64,000 bases of DNA from Nitrosarchaeum sp. (GCF_025699065.1 NZ_JAILWF010000006.1:62001-126000); one strand, 5' to 3'; numbered from the stretch's first letter, positions 35,508 through 44,361 are shown. Numbers and translations are program-made. Notes: generated by a model not told the origin, from the sequence alone.

Positions 35508-36392
35508 ATGGACTTGAAAAAATTTATTGAAGAACAATCTTTGGCGACTTTCCCTGTTGGTCTTGGAGGATGTAGAGCAATTAATTCATTTTTTGATTCT
35601 TGCGACTATGATATTACAATATTTGATAATAAATCTGAGACAGAAAAAATTATCTCATATGATAATAACTTTATAAAAATTCATCATGGTTCATTAAATG
35701 AAACCAAGTCTAATATTCTTGTAAAATACGATGGAATGCAAATTATTCATGATGAATCATGGGAACTTCGAATGTTTCTATCAAAAATAAAAGAGAAACG
35801 TTCTATTCTTTACAAAGATAATGCAAAAAATTGTCTGTTTAATTCTCTTTTTTGTTGTGAAAAAACCAAAGAAGGAATTAACACTTCAAATGTATTTTCG
35901 TCTTGTTGGCAAATTTGTGCATCTTATTTTTTGGCCGATGCAATTTATTCTCTAAATCTATCTGCTCCAAACCCAACTCACATGTTGGATACGATGCGAA
36001 AATTCAAGAAAAATCAAATAAATGAGCACATTTCAATTATAAATCAAACTATTGGAATTGAAAGAGCCACTATTCCACTTTTAGAAAGAATGATCAAATC
36101 AACTCTCGGTTTTTCTGATAAAATAGAACAAAATAATCATTCAAAAATAATTCAACAAAAATCAGACTATTTCATAAAAAACTCGATGCTTTCAGATTGC
36201 TATTTTTATTTGGGATATGTGAATAGGGATAATTTTGAAAAGATCAAAGACAAAATAGACCACCAGCCAGATCTAATCCACATACTCCGAGTAGCCTTTG
36301 ATATTGAAGCTGACTCTAATCTGCTTGAACAACAGGCAAAACTCATTCAAAAATCATGCAATACTGTTCTGAGCCTTGTCTCTAGTGCGTAA
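35508..36392 (+). CDS. Hypothetical protein with possible nucleotidyltransferase N-terminus (294 aa)
   Basis: The stretch FPVGLGGCRAINSFFDSCDYDITIFD (from about residue 15) has a glycine-rich loop followed by an acidic CDYDI, which faintly resembles the GS-x(n)-DxD core of nucleotidyltransferases. The rest is helical, with several cysteines and no membrane segment. Weak family evidence. It stands alone between a tRNA gene and the metallothionein-like gene. Confidence 0.55.
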   Translation: MDLKKFIEEQSLATFPVGLGGCRAINSFFDSCDYDITIFDNKSETEKIISYDNNFIKIHHGSLNETKSNILVKYDGMQIIHDESWELRMFLSKIKEKRSILYKDNAKNCLFNSLFCCEKTKEGINTSNVFSSCWQICASYFLADAIYSLNLSAPNPTHMLDTMRKFKKNQINEHISIINQTIGIERATIPLLERMIKSTLGFSDKIEQNNHSKIIQQKSDYFIKNSMLSDCYFYLGYVNRDNFEKIKDKIDHQPDLIHILRVAFDIEADSNLLEQQAKLIQKSCNTVLSLVSSA

Positions 36393-36445
36393 TTTTCTAT
36401 AATCCTGTACTAACATTTTAAAATAAGTAATTACATTGCGTATCT

Positions 36446-36589
36446 ATGACAGATCAAGCATGTGGATGCGAAGCAGACAGCGGCGATCCAACTTACTCAT
36501 GTGATTGTGATATGCAAGGTCATTGTATATGCAGCGCAGATTGCAAATGTAAAACTGACGTTTGTAAAGAAGCAGTCAAACAACTGTAA
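36446..36589 (+). CDS. Metallothionein-like cysteine-rich protein (47 aa)
   Basis: Nine cysteines in 47 residues, arranged as CGC, CDC, CIC and CKC pairs plus a last single Cys, with one histidine (GHCIC) and no aromatic residue but one Tyr. The CxC-rich layout is that of metallothioneins, which bind Zn, Cu or Cd in the cytoplasm. ATG start behind an AT-rich TATA-like region. Convergent with another small metal-binding gene. Missed by length-limited gene callers. Confidence 0.7.
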   Translation: MTDQACGCEADSGDPTYSCDCDMQGHCICSADCKCKTDVCKEAVKQL

Positions 36590-36595
36590 ATCAAA

Positions 36596-36624
36596 GTTGT
36601 TTTAATTTTATTTTTTCTTTTTAA
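36596..36624 (+). terminator. T-rich archaeal terminator
   Basis: After the metallothionein-like stop the plus strand has runs of T (GTTTTAATTTTATTTTTTC), typical of archaeal intrinsic termination without a hairpin. It separates two convergent small genes. Confidence 0.4.
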
Positions 36625-36789
36625 TTATTCTTCTTCTTCAATTCCCCAAGATTTTACTAATTCCTTTTGGAATTTGTCGGATTGTTTTTCATCTAATGAA
36701 AATCCACAATTTTTATGAGTTGGAACTACAGTCATTCCGTCAAGCTTAAACTCTACTTCATACAAGTGAACTTTTGAGCATTCACACAT
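36625..36789 (-). CDS. Small CxC protein (54 aa)
   Basis: ATG frame of 54 residues opening MCECSKVHLYEVEF and carrying THKNCGF in the middle, then an acidic helical end (WGIEEEE). CEC plus His and Cys could make one metal site. An in-frame stop shortly upstream supports the internal ATG. No known family. Convergent with the metallothionein-like gene. Confidence 0.55.
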   Translation of the reverse strand: MCECSKVHLYEVEFKLDGMTVVPTHKNCGFSLDEKQSDKFQKELVKSWGIEEEE

Positions 36790-36869
36790 TCTGTAAATTC
36801 TTGATTTTTCCTCTATATTTGCTTATTTGAATAACGTTTAACTATCCGTAACGCTCATTTTTTTGTGAA

Positions 36870-38387
36870 ATGAAGGCATTGTTTTTAGTTTTAGCTATTT
36901 CTTCAATTATGATTTTAGGTTCATATTCAATTCCAACTGCAATGGCTCAAGTTCAAGCAGGTGGTGTTGAACTTCCAGGTGATCCAACATGGTTTGCAGG
37001 AGAGGGTCTCAAAAAAGGTGATTTCTTTTCATATTCTTTATGTCATGTAAATTATCGTGAATGCGTTCCTTTTGAAATGGATTTATGGATTAAAGGTGAT
37101 GTAAAAACTGGAAGTGAAGACAAGTGGCTTGTTGATGTTGTAGTTTATGATGGAAATAAAATAATTAAAGGAAATATGGAAATTGGAAAACTAGCTCCTG
37201 AACCATCTGGAGGAACTGACAATCTTTTGGTGTATAGAAGTGCATTCAAATCTTCTATTGTATGGTTATCTGCTTTTGCAAATGGATATGATGTAGGTGG
37301 TGATAAAGGACCAAAAAAATTCTCTGCTAAATCTTGGGGAAAAATTGGAAACATTGGTGGTGAACAAATAATCCCACTTGCTATTGAAAAAGTAACTGTA
37401 AGAGCTGGAACATTTGATACTGTTGATATCTCATGGAAGACCGGCGGTGTTAGAAGCCATGTTTATGTTGTTGATAATTTCCCATTTCCAGTAAAAGCTC
37501 ATACATATACTCATGTATCTTCTGGAATCCCACCTACAGAATATGAGTTTGAATTACTAGAATACAAACAAAATATTGTTAATGATCCATTTGCAAATGT
37601 TTCTTCTACTGACAATATTTCTGATTTTAAAGGATGTCCAAGTACTGATGCTTTAAACAAGTCAGTAAAGAAACCAACCAAAAATTTTGAATATCAAATC
37701 CATGCTTACTATAGTCCAGATTTCCCAGTTGAGGGATGTCCAATGAAATGGCAATTAAATTTCCTTAGTAAATTTCATGACACTGAATTTTTGAATCAAG
37801 TTCAGTTTGATCTTATGGTTGTAGATGACAAATTTACTTTACCACCATTACGTTCTGTTGCACAAGATCAGGGATATGATTATCTATATTCACCATCTGG
37901 TCAAGCCACTATTGACATGACTGTTAATCATAAACCTGGTATTGCTCATTTTGTTGTTTATGTATATGGATTATCCCCACAGGGAATAGTTCCATCAAAC
38001 CCAATTGATTATCTTGTAATTGATCTTCCAATATCTGCAAAGACTGGTGGTTCCACTACCTCAAACATCCCATCTTGGATTAAAAATACCGCTGGATGGT
38101 GGGCTGATGGCTCAATTGATGACAACTCCTTTGTTCAAGGAATCCAGTTTTTGATCAAAGAGAACATAATTAAAATTCCACCAACATCCCAAGGCACCAG
38201 TTCTACTGCTAAACAAATTCCATCTTGGATTAAAAATAATGCTGGATGGTGGGCTGATGGCTCAATTGACGATAAATCCTTTATCGAAGGACTCCAATTT
38301 TTGATCAAAGAAGGAATTATGAAAGTTCCTCGAGCAGCTTCAACTTCTAGTTCAAGTAGCTCTGGTCCTGCATCATGGCTTGATTAA
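36870..38387 (+). CDS. Secreted protein with two C-terminal tryptophan-rich surface repeats
   Basis: 505 aa. A signal peptide (KALFLVLAISSIMILGSYS, likely cut at AMA-QV) is followed by about 370 residues without a recognised domain. Two 38-residue repeats of the form IPSWIKNxAGWWADGSIDD then occur at about residues 400-437 and 450-487, ending in a serine-rich tail. The same repeat closes PstS and the 62534 protein, so it is likely a cell-surface attachment or S-layer-interaction module. No membrane anchor follows. Confidence 0.8.
   Translation: MKALFLVLAISSIMILGSYSIPTAMAQVQAGGVELPGDPTWFAGEGLKKGDFFSYSLCHVNYRECVPFEMDLWIKGDVKTGSEDKWLVDVVVYDGNKIIKGNMEIGKLAPEPSGGTDNLLVYRSAFKSSIVWLSAFANGYDVGGDKGPKKFSAKSWGKIGNIGGEQIIPLAIEKVTVRAGTFDTVDISWKTGGVRSHVYVVDNFPFPVKAHTYTHVSSGIPPTEYEFELLEYKQNIVNDPFANVSSTDNISDFKGCPSTDALNKSVKKPTKNFEYQIHAYYSPDFPVEGCPMKWQLNFLSKFHDTEFLNQVQFDLMVVDDKFTLPPLRSVAQDQGYDYLYSPSGQATIDMTVNHKPGIAHFVVYVYGLSPQGIVPSNPIDYLVIDLPISAKTGGSTTSNIPSWIKNTAGWWADGSIDDNSFVQGIQFLIKENIIKIPPTSQGTSSTAKQIPSWIKNNAGWWADGSIDDKSFIEGLQFLIKEGIMKVPRAASTSSSSSSGPASWLD
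38067..38330 (+). repeat. Tandem 114-bp coding repeat (WW-type surface module)
   Basis: Two 38-codon units at 38067-38180 and 38217-38330 are nearly identical at the DNA level (for example CCATCTTGGATTAAAAAT in both), separated by a 12-codon linker. The close identity suggests recent duplication or gene conversion. Confidence 0.85.
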
Positions 38388-38437
38388 AAATACTATTTTC
38401 ATGTACATTCAAATTGTTTGATTTTCAAGTTGATTAA

Positions 38438-38797
38438 ATGACAGGGTTATTCAGTTATCCGAAACGACATCTAAAAAAATTAGTTAAAAACGGAGATTAT
38501 TCAGAGGCACTTGAATTTGGAAAGAGTTTGGAGGAAAAATTTTCAAATGATCCTGATTATATGTTTATGATGGGGAGCATCTATTTTATTTTAGAAGACG
38601 CAAAAAGAGCAATTCCGTATTTTGAAAAAGCAGCTCAAATGGCTCCCGACGATGTAGAGACTTTGACTCTAAAAACAAATGTTCATCTTGCATTACAACA
38701 AAAAGATGAAGCAATTGATTGTTGCAAAAGAATCATAAAACTGCAACCAGAAAACTATGAAGCACACGGTCTGCTTGAAAAGTTAGAATCTCTTTAA
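38438..38797 (+). CDS. Tetratricopeptide repeat protein (119 aa)
   Basis: Three TPR-like helix pairs are visible: YSEALEFGKSLEEKFSNDPD, AIPYFEKAAQMAPDDVET and DEAIDCCKRIIKLQPENYEA. Such repeats scaffold protein complexes. No signal peptide. Adjacent genes give no partner. Confidence 0.82.
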   Translation: MTGLFSYPKRHLKKLVKNGDYSEALEFGKSLEEKFSNDPDYMFMMGSIYFILEDAKRAIPYFEKAAQMAPDDVETLTLKTNVHLALQQKDEAIDCCKRIIKLQPENYEAHGLLEKLESL

Positions 38798-38802
38798 AGC
38801 AT

Positions 38803-39285
38803 TTAATCTGTTTTATTTTTCATCTCATATGCATTTTCTAATAACCAATCACAAAACTTTGTAACGTTTTGATCAAATTCAGTCCAGATGTGAACTGAAT
38901 GAGGCAAAATGTCAATCTTCCAGTTATCTGTAAACACTCTGACTCCTTCTTTGTTATCATACATGTAAGCGTCTTGAACTTTAATATCTCCTAAAACTTC
39001 TTTTGCCTTTTCTTTAATTAATTCTCGGTTAATTGGAAATCTCTTTTTATCATAATCTACAATCAAGCTAAGATCTCTTTTTCCATACATCTCAAACTCT
39101 TCGATTCTTCCTTCTTTTGGAAAATTAACGACTAGTTTGATATTGTATTTTTTGCCAACTTCCTTGCCAATCTCTACTATTCTTGCATATGCCATGCCTG
39201 GATTTTTCTTTAACATGAAGCGAATTTGTGGTAGATTTGATTTTAGCTGTTGTTGAAGATCTGTTACTATTTCTGTGAATAACAT
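38803..39285 (-). CDS. Conserved hypothetical protein (160 aa)
   Basis: Soluble alpha/beta protein with no recognised domain; notable stretches are NPGMAYARIVEIGKEVGKKY and HSVHIWTEFDQNVTKFCDWL. The promoter side contains an AACCGGTT palindrome near 39303. It converges with the TPR gene, whose stop is five bases away. Confidence 0.6.
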   Translation of the reverse strand: MLFTEIVTDLQQQLKSNLPQIRFMLKKNPGMAYARIVEIGKEVGKKYNIKLVVNFPKEGRIEEFEMYGKRDLSLIVDYDKKRFPINRELIKEKAKEVLGDIKVQDAYMYDNKEGVRVFTDNWKIDILPHSVHIWTEFDQNVTKFCDWLLENAYEMKNKTD

Positions 39286-39366
39286 GATATTATTAATTTG
39301 AAACCGGTTATATTCATTAATCTTGTGACCTGATTAGTTTTTTTAGATGTAAAAATAATTGTCATT

Positions 39367-40011
39367 ATGGCAATGCCGATGGATTATAACGGTGTACGAA
39401 TCGATGATGGTTCTGAAAGAACAGATAATGTTAATGACTACAAAATAACTTGCATGGATTTTATCAAAGAAATATCTCATGATTATGAAGCATGGGTTGA
39501 TTATTACAAACTTCCAGAAGATGAAGACAAAATTAGACGAAATGGAATTCGCTCAACTATAGAAAGAACAAATGACTGGATTGCTAAAGTTGCCCAAACA
39601 ATCAAAGCAGTTGATGTTGTTATGAATGATGGAATTCAAAAGATGGCAGAATCTACAGCAGGAAAACCATTAGAGTTTGGTGTTTTTGTAAATGGTAAAT
39701 CAAGTTACACCATGGCAAAACCTGGAATTATAGATGTAAATGTAAAATCAAGCGGCAGGCAGGGAAGAAAGACAAAGCTAGGTTTTCATTTTAAAGATGA
39801 TAGATTTAGAATTGAATCTACATGTGGTGCATTTTTAGATGAATCTGATTTGCCAACAAAAGAATTTGATCTAATGGATATTCATCTAAAACTACATGCA
39901 GAAAATGCAAAACAACGTGATGTCATATCATTTACTGTTACTGTTAGTGAAATGGAAAATGATGCAGAGTTTGAACGAAGGGGATTAACCACTATTGTTC
40001 ATATAGTGTAA
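39367..40011 (+). CDS. Conserved hypothetical protein (214 aa)
   Basis: Helical N-terminal half (YEAWVDYYKLPEDEDKIRR and IERTNDWIAKVAQTIKAVD) and a beta-rich C-terminal half. No signal peptide or metal motif. The start could also be the second ATG (MPMDYNGV). Its last 20 bases overlap the convergent DDN-family gene. Confidence 0.6.
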   Translation: MAMPMDYNGVRIDDGSERTDNVNDYKITCMDFIKEISHDYEAWVDYYKLPEDEDKIRRNGIRSTIERTNDWIAKVAQTIKAVDVVMNDGIQKMAESTAGKPLEFGVFVNGKSSYTMAKPGIIDVNVKSSGRQGRKTKLGFHFKDDRFRIESTCGAFLDESDLPTKEFDLMDIHLKLHAENAKQRDVISFTVTVSEMENDAEFERRGLTTIVHIV

Positions 40012-40312
40012 TCTCTATTGCAACTCTTTTTTCTTCCGCTCTTTTTTCACCGGGATATTTTAACTGAGAAATCTTTTTCTCTAGTTTTTCGTCTTCAACT
40101 ACTTTTGCCTTGCCCGTATACCTCGAATTGCCATATTCTATGATTACATCTGGATTTGTCATGGCATTTTTGAACCAGTCTCCATCTGGTCTATGTCTTG
40201 AAAAATAGATTTTTTCATTATACTTTACAGCACGAAGCATTACTGAATGTATTTTGCCTGTCTTTCTGCCTTTTGTGCTTAATACTGCACGAAATACTTG
40301 GCTCATTACCAT
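39992..40312 (-). CDS. DDN-family deazaflavin (F420)-dependent oxidoreductase-like protein
   Basis: 106 aa matching the small split-barrel family of F420-dependent nitroreductases/quinone reductases: TKGRKTGKIHSVMLRAV, then FSRHRPDGDWFKNAMTNPDV, then IEYGNSRYTGKAKVV. It would use F420H2, whose precursor is finished by the CofE encoded at 5949. The electron acceptor is unknown. An internal ATG (MSQVFRAVL) may be the true start. Confidence 0.78.
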   Translation of the reverse strand: MVMSQVFRAVLSTKGRKTGKIHSVMLRAVKYNEKIYFSRHRPDGDWFKNAMTNPDVIIEYGNSRYTGKAKVVEDEKLEKKISQLKYPGEKRAEEKRVAIEITLYEQ

Positions 40313-40399
40313 TAGGCAATACTTCTGTCAAGTAATTTAACCTCATTGCTAGAAAATTATGATATTTGGTATGATAAGCAAATCTGACTACAGTAACTC

Positions 40400-40852
40400 A
40401 TGTCAGTTAAACTCGAAGATATGCCTGAAAATACAGCCACAGCCGATGACTTTGTTGGAAAAAAAGTCATAGACAGAGAAGGAATCTCTTATGGCAAAGT
40501 CAAACATATTCACATTAATCAAAAAACTCTAATCGTTTCAGGAGTTACCATTCATCAAGGATTTAACAAAGACTATTTCCTTGGTGCTGATTACATTGAT
40601 AAATTCACAGAGGAAACTTTACTGCTTGGTAGACCTCCAATTAGAACTGGAATTCCAGCAGTTGACATTGATGGTCATAAAATAGGCAAAGTAAAACGAT
40701 TACACAAAAACCCTGATACTCACGAACTAGAGTCTATTGAAATCGGAGATGGCATATTGCACTCAAAAATAATCTCTAAATCTGAAATTTGGGGAATTGG
40801 CGAAAAACTTATTCTTAAAGTAACAAAAGAAGGATACAAAAAATTAGAATAA
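40400..40852 (+). CDS. Tandem PRC-barrel domain protein (150 aa)
   Basis: Two PRC-barrel-like units: FVGKKVIDREGISYGKVKHI (residues about 18-65) and PAVDIDGHKIGKVKRLHKN (about 87-140), each a small beta-barrel. PRC barrels occur in RimM and in photosynthetic and archaeal partitioning proteins such as CdpB. It may be a cell-division or RNA-processing adaptor; undecided. Confidence 0.8.
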   Translation: MSVKLEDMPENTATADDFVGKKVIDREGISYGKVKHIHINQKTLIVSGVTIHQGFNKDYFLGADYIDKFTEETLLLGRPPIRTGIPAVDIDGHKIGKVKRLHKNPDTHELESIEIGDGILHSKIISKSEIWGIGEKLILKVTKEGYKKLE

Positions 40853-40873
40853 TCTATTTTAAGAATTCTTTAG

Positions 40874-40969
40874 TTATGGTTTTTTATTGCAATTAAGACA
40901 GATAGGAATTCCTTTATCCAATGTAATCTCGACATTTGATGTGTGACACTTTTGACAGAGCCCTTTCAT
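40874..40969 (-). CDS. Zinc-ribbon microprotein (31 aa)
   Basis: Minimal ATG to TAA frame with CQKCHTS and CLNCNKK, two CxxC knuckles 16 residues apart as in a zinc ribbon. Lies in the 200-base gap before the ABC exporter genes on the opposite strand. Short, but the regular ligand spacing supports it. Confidence 0.55.
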   Translation of the reverse strand: MKGLCQKCHTSNVEITLDKGIPICLNCNKKP

Positions 40970-41053
40970 GTTGTGACTGACTAAAATGACCTTTAAATTT
41001 TTTGTGAGATAATTAACACTTAACAATTTATAATTGTAATAATCGATCAGAAT

Positions 41054-42049
41054 ATGTACTCAGTAGAGACTAGATCTCTTTCAAAAACTTTTGGTACTGT
41101 AAAAGCTGTAAATGATATCTCTTTTGCAGTTGAATCTGGTGAAATATTTGGATTTCTTGGTCCTAACGGTGCAGGTAAAAGTACTACAATTATGATACTT
41201 ACCACGTTACTCAAACCAACATCTGGCCAAGCTCTTGTTTCTGGATTTGATGTAATGACACATGCAAAACAAGTTCGTCAAAGTATAGGATATGTACAAC
41301 AAGAATCTACTGTTGATGAATATCTATCAGGAAGAGAAAACTTGCTATTGCAAGCAAGACTCAATCATATCCCAAAAGATCAAATCAATAAAAGAATTGA
41401 TGAAATTTTGGAATTAATTGAATTAACTGATAAGCAAAATGATTCTGTAGTTACTTATTCTGGTGGCATGAGAAAGAGATTGGATATTGCAGGTGGATTA
41501 TTGCATCATCCCAAAATATTATTTTTAGACGAGCCTACGGTGGGCTTGGATATTCAAACACGTAGAAAGATTTGGGAATACATAAAAAAAATACATCAGG
41601 AATTCAATATGACTATTTTTCTTACAACTCACTACATGGAAGAAGCTGATCAACTATGTGATAGAATTGGAATTATTGATCACGGACAGATTCAAATCAT
41701 TGATACTCCAGAAAATATGAAAAATGCCATGGGTAATGAAGTGATATCTTTAAAATTTGAAAGCAAGAATTCTGATGATTTTTTATCACAACTGCATAAA
41801 ATTGAATATGTTAAAAAGATAAACAAAGATAATGACAAGTTAACAATTTTTACATCAAATGGAACACAAGTAATTCCTGAAATTTTTAAAATCTCATCCA
41901 CACTTGAAATTAAAATTATTTCCATCTCGTTGACTCAGCCAACTTTGGATGATGTCTTTATCTCTTACACCGGTCGGGAAATGCGAGATGATGATGCAGG
42001 ATTTAATCGAAAGCGTGAACATGCAAAGATGAAGAGGTTACGTGCATGA
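41054..42049 (+). CDS. ABC transporter ATP-binding protein (DrrA-like)
   Basis: 331 aa ATPase of the daunorubicin-resistance subfamily. Walker A GPNGAGKST, signature YSGGMRKRLDIAGG, Walker B ILFLDEPTVGLD and the H-loop TTHYMEEADQ are present, plus the C-terminal regulatory domain typical of DrrA. It overlaps the permease gene by four bases. Likely exports a lipid, drug or glycan. Confidence 0.93.
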   Translation: MYSVETRSLSKTFGTVKAVNDISFAVESGEIFGFLGPNGAGKSTTIMILTTLLKPTSGQALVSGFDVMTHAKQVRQSIGYVQQESTVDEYLSGRENLLLQARLNHIPKDQINKRIDEILELIELTDKQNDSVVTYSGGMRKRLDIAGGLLHHPKILFLDEPTVGLDIQTRRKIWEYIKKIHQEFNMTIFLTTHYMEEADQLCDRIGIIDHGQIQIIDTPENMKNAMGNEVISLKFESKNSDDFLSQLHKIEYVKKINKDNDKLTIFTSNGTQVIPEIFKISSTLEIKIISISLTQPTLDDVFISYTGREMRDDDAGFNRKREHAKMKRLRA

Positions 42050-42831
42050 ATTCTCTGATGTATGATACTTATACTGTATTTTGGAGAGAGATGAAAAGAT
42101 ACAAAAAATCTCGTAGTGGAGTTTTAATTCGATTAATTCAACCTGCAATCTGGATTATTGTAATTGGTAACACTTTTTCTGGAACTCAACCCTTGATTCA
42201 ATCTGTTGGATTTGAAGGAGAATACATTGAATTTATGGCGCCAGGTGTGATAATACTCACTGCAATTTTTACGAGTATTTTTGGTGGAGTCAATACATTG
42301 TGGGATAGACGGTATGGATTTATGAACAAGGCATTAACATCTCCAATTTCACGTTCCTCTATTGCATTGGGAAAAATGTCGGCAATCTCTTTAATCTCTG
42401 CAATGCAATCTAGTCTAATTATAGGAATTGCTTTGGCAATCGGTGTAAATTTTCCAAATCTGTTAATGATTGCACCAATAATGGCAATTGTGATATTATT
42501 TTCTCTTGGTTTTTCTGGAATTTCTGTTATCGTTGCTGCAACTGCAAAGTCTCAAGAGACTTTTTGGGGAGTGATTAATTTTCTTGGAATGCCTTTATTC
42601 ATGTTGAGTCCAGCCCTTTTTCCACTAGAGTTACTCCCTGATTGGTTGGCAACTATAGCAAAATTCAATCCTGTAACCTACACCGTTTTACTTGTTCGAG
42701 AGATGATGACTGGGGTTTCTGAAGGAGGAATTTCTGCATTCTTAAGTATTGGAGTAATTGCTGTATTTGTTTTAGTAATGATTGGTTTGGCAAGCTATGT
42801 CTTTACACGAGAAGTCAACAAACCATTTTAG
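42046..42831 (+). CDS. ABC-2 type permease (DrrB-like)
   Basis: 261 aa with six membrane helices of the ABC-2 family, including FMAPGVIILTAIFTSIFGG and the conserved LSPALFPLELLPDWLATIAKFNP segment before the last helix. Pairs with the ATPase just upstream as a half-size exporter. The substrate is unknown. Confidence 0.92.
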   Translation: MNSLMYDTYTVFWREMKRYKKSRSGVLIRLIQPAIWIIVIGNTFSGTQPLIQSVGFEGEYIEFMAPGVIILTAIFTSIFGGVNTLWDRRYGFMNKALTSPISRSSIALGKMSAISLISAMQSSLIIGIALAIGVNFPNLLMIAPIMAIVILFSLGFSGISVIVAATAKSQETFWGVINFLGMPLFMLSPALFPLELLPDWLATIAKFNPVTYTVLLVREMMTGVSEGGISAFLSIGVIAVFVLVMIGLASYVFTREVNKPF

Positions 42832-42864
42832 CATAATTTAATCATATAAAAATAAACATATGAT

Positions 42865-42875
42865 TTCTATATAGT
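42865..42875 (+). promoter_or_regulatory. Candidate Pho box 1 (upstream of pstS)
   Basis: TTCTATATAGT, with palindromic core CTATATAG, lies 73 bases before the pstS start. A separate TATA-like AAATAAATTA is at 42921-42930, so this element is not the pstS TATA box. The same 11-mer recurs at two other pst-cluster promoters. Confidence 0.55.
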
Positions 42876-42947
42876 CCATGGAGTGATATTGTTTTTTCGT
42901 AATCTATTATTGTCATTGCTAAATAAATTACGAAATATGATACTTCA

Positions 42948-44198
42948 ATGATAACAAAGAAAACATCATTGCTTATGATCGCAACTATAGTTGCTATTAT
43001 GGCACCACTAAGTGCAAATGCCGCAACAGCCCCCGATGTTCCTAGTTCTGATAAGACATACAATCTTAATGGAGCAGGTGCAACATTTCCATTTCCTTTG
43101 ATTGATTTATGGAGAGTTGAATATCACAATGATTTTGACAACGTGAACCTAAACTATCAGTCAATTGGCAGTGGAGGTGGAGTAAAGCAACACATTGAGA
43201 AGACTGTGAATTTTGCAGCATCTGATGCACCATTGACTTCTAGTGAGAGAGAATTAGCTCCAAAAACACTCCATATCCCTGAAACTATTGGAGGAGTTAC
43301 AGTGGTATACAATATTCCTGAAATACCAAATAGCGGATTGAAATTAACTGGAAAGATAATTTCAGATATCTTTATGGGAAAGATTACTAAATGGAATGAT
43401 CCTGCCATTAAAAATATTAACCCTGAACTTAATCTTCCTGGAAAAGAAATTTTGGTTGCACATCGTTCAGATGGATCTGGAACAACATTTGTGTTTACTG
43501 ACTATCTTTCAAAAATTGATCCTGATGGTTGGGATAAACAAGTTGGAAAAGGAAAATCTGTTCCTTGGCCAACAGGTTTAGCTGCTGCAGGAAATGAAGG
43601 AGTTTCAGGAATAGTAAAATCCACAAAGTATTCTATAGGTTATGTTGAGTTAGCATATGCATTCCAAACTGGAATGTCTTTTGCACACATTCAAAACGGT
43701 GACAAAACTAATTTCGTTGAACCAACTATAGATACTATCAGTAATGCCGCAGCCGGAATCATATCTAAACTTCCAGCAGCAGAAGCAGATTGGTCTGCAG
43801 TATCTATTGTGAATGCACCTGGACCTAACTCATATCCTATTGCAAGTTTCTCATATCTTCTTGTGTATGAAGATCTAGCAAAAGTGACAAAGAGTAAAGA
43901 TGAAGCAAAAGCTATAATCCACATGATTCATTGGATGATAACTGATGGACAGCAATTTTCATCTAGTCTATTGTATGCTCCTCTACCTACCCAAGTTATA
44001 GATTTGGATAAAAAAGGACTATCGCGTGTTACATATGACGGTGAAGTTCTTTGGAATGGAGGTTCTGCAAAACCAAGTTCAAAACTTCCAGATTGGATTA
44101 GAAACAATGCAAAGTGGTGGGCAGATGGCTTGATCACAGACGATGACTACATCAAAGGACTACAATATCTTATTTCAGAAGGTATTCTCAAAATCTAA
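42948..44198 (+). CDS. pstS: Phosphate ABC transporter substrate-binding protein with surface repeat
   Basis: Extracellular phosphate-binding protein of the high-affinity Pst system. A signal peptide ending SANA-AT precedes the PstS motifs NGAGATFPFPLIDLW, YQSIGSGGGVKQH, FAASDAPLT and VAHRSDGSGTTFVF, all phosphate-site regions. Unusually, the C-terminus (about residues 380-416) is one tryptophan-rich repeat, LPDWIRNNAKWWADGL, probably tethering PstS to the cell surface in place of a lipid anchor. pstCAB follow after two other genes. Confidence 0.94.
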   Translation: MITKKTSLLMIATIVAIMAPLSANAATAPDVPSSDKTYNLNGAGATFPFPLIDLWRVEYHNDFDNVNLNYQSIGSGGGVKQHIEKTVNFAASDAPLTSSERELAPKTLHIPETIGGVTVVYNIPEIPNSGLKLTGKIISDIFMGKITKWNDPAIKNINPELNLPGKEILVAHRSDGSGTTFVFTDYLSKIDPDGWDKQVGKGKSVPWPTGLAAAGNEGVSGIVKSTKYSIGYVELAYAFQTGMSFAHIQNGDKTNFVEPTIDTISNAAAGIISKLPAAEADWSAVSIVNAPGPNSYPIASFSYLLVYEDLAKVTKSKDEAKAIIHMIHWMITDGQQFSSSLLYAPLPTQVIDLDKKGLSRVTYDGEVLWNGGSAKPSSKLPDWIRNNAKWWADGLITDDDYIKGLQYLISEGILKI

Positions 44199-44243
44199 TT
44201 TTTTTCTTTTTTTGTAATTATATTTTCATGTTTTTATTTTGAT
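44199..44243 (+). terminator. T-rich terminator after pstS
   Basis: The stop is followed by long T runs (TTTTTTTCTTTTTTTG and more) with no hairpin, as expected for archaeal termination, so pstS probably ends its own transcript. Confidence 0.45.
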
Positions 44244-44311
44244 AATTATTTTTAAAATTATATTTTTAAGATTTAATATTAACATCTCAAATTTTTTTAT
44301 TTCTGTTTTTG

Positions 44312-44361
44312 TTCTATATAGTATTACGACAACTATCTATCATTATGTTCTATATGTAGAA
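44312..44361 (+). promoter_or_regulatory. Candidate Pho boxes 2 and 2b (upstream of the triple-repeat gene)
   Basis: TTCTATATAGT occurs at 44312-44322 and a related palindrome TTCTATATGTAGAA at 44348-44361. A TATA-like TTTATA at 44375-44380 lies about 25 bases before the ATG at 44405, so both elements are upstream of the promoter core. Confidence 0.5.

Noticed and set aside
39298..39312. AACCGGTT palindrome near the 38803 gene promoter
   Set aside because: Only 8 bp, single occurrence at a promoter, and no companion site; too weak to call an operator.
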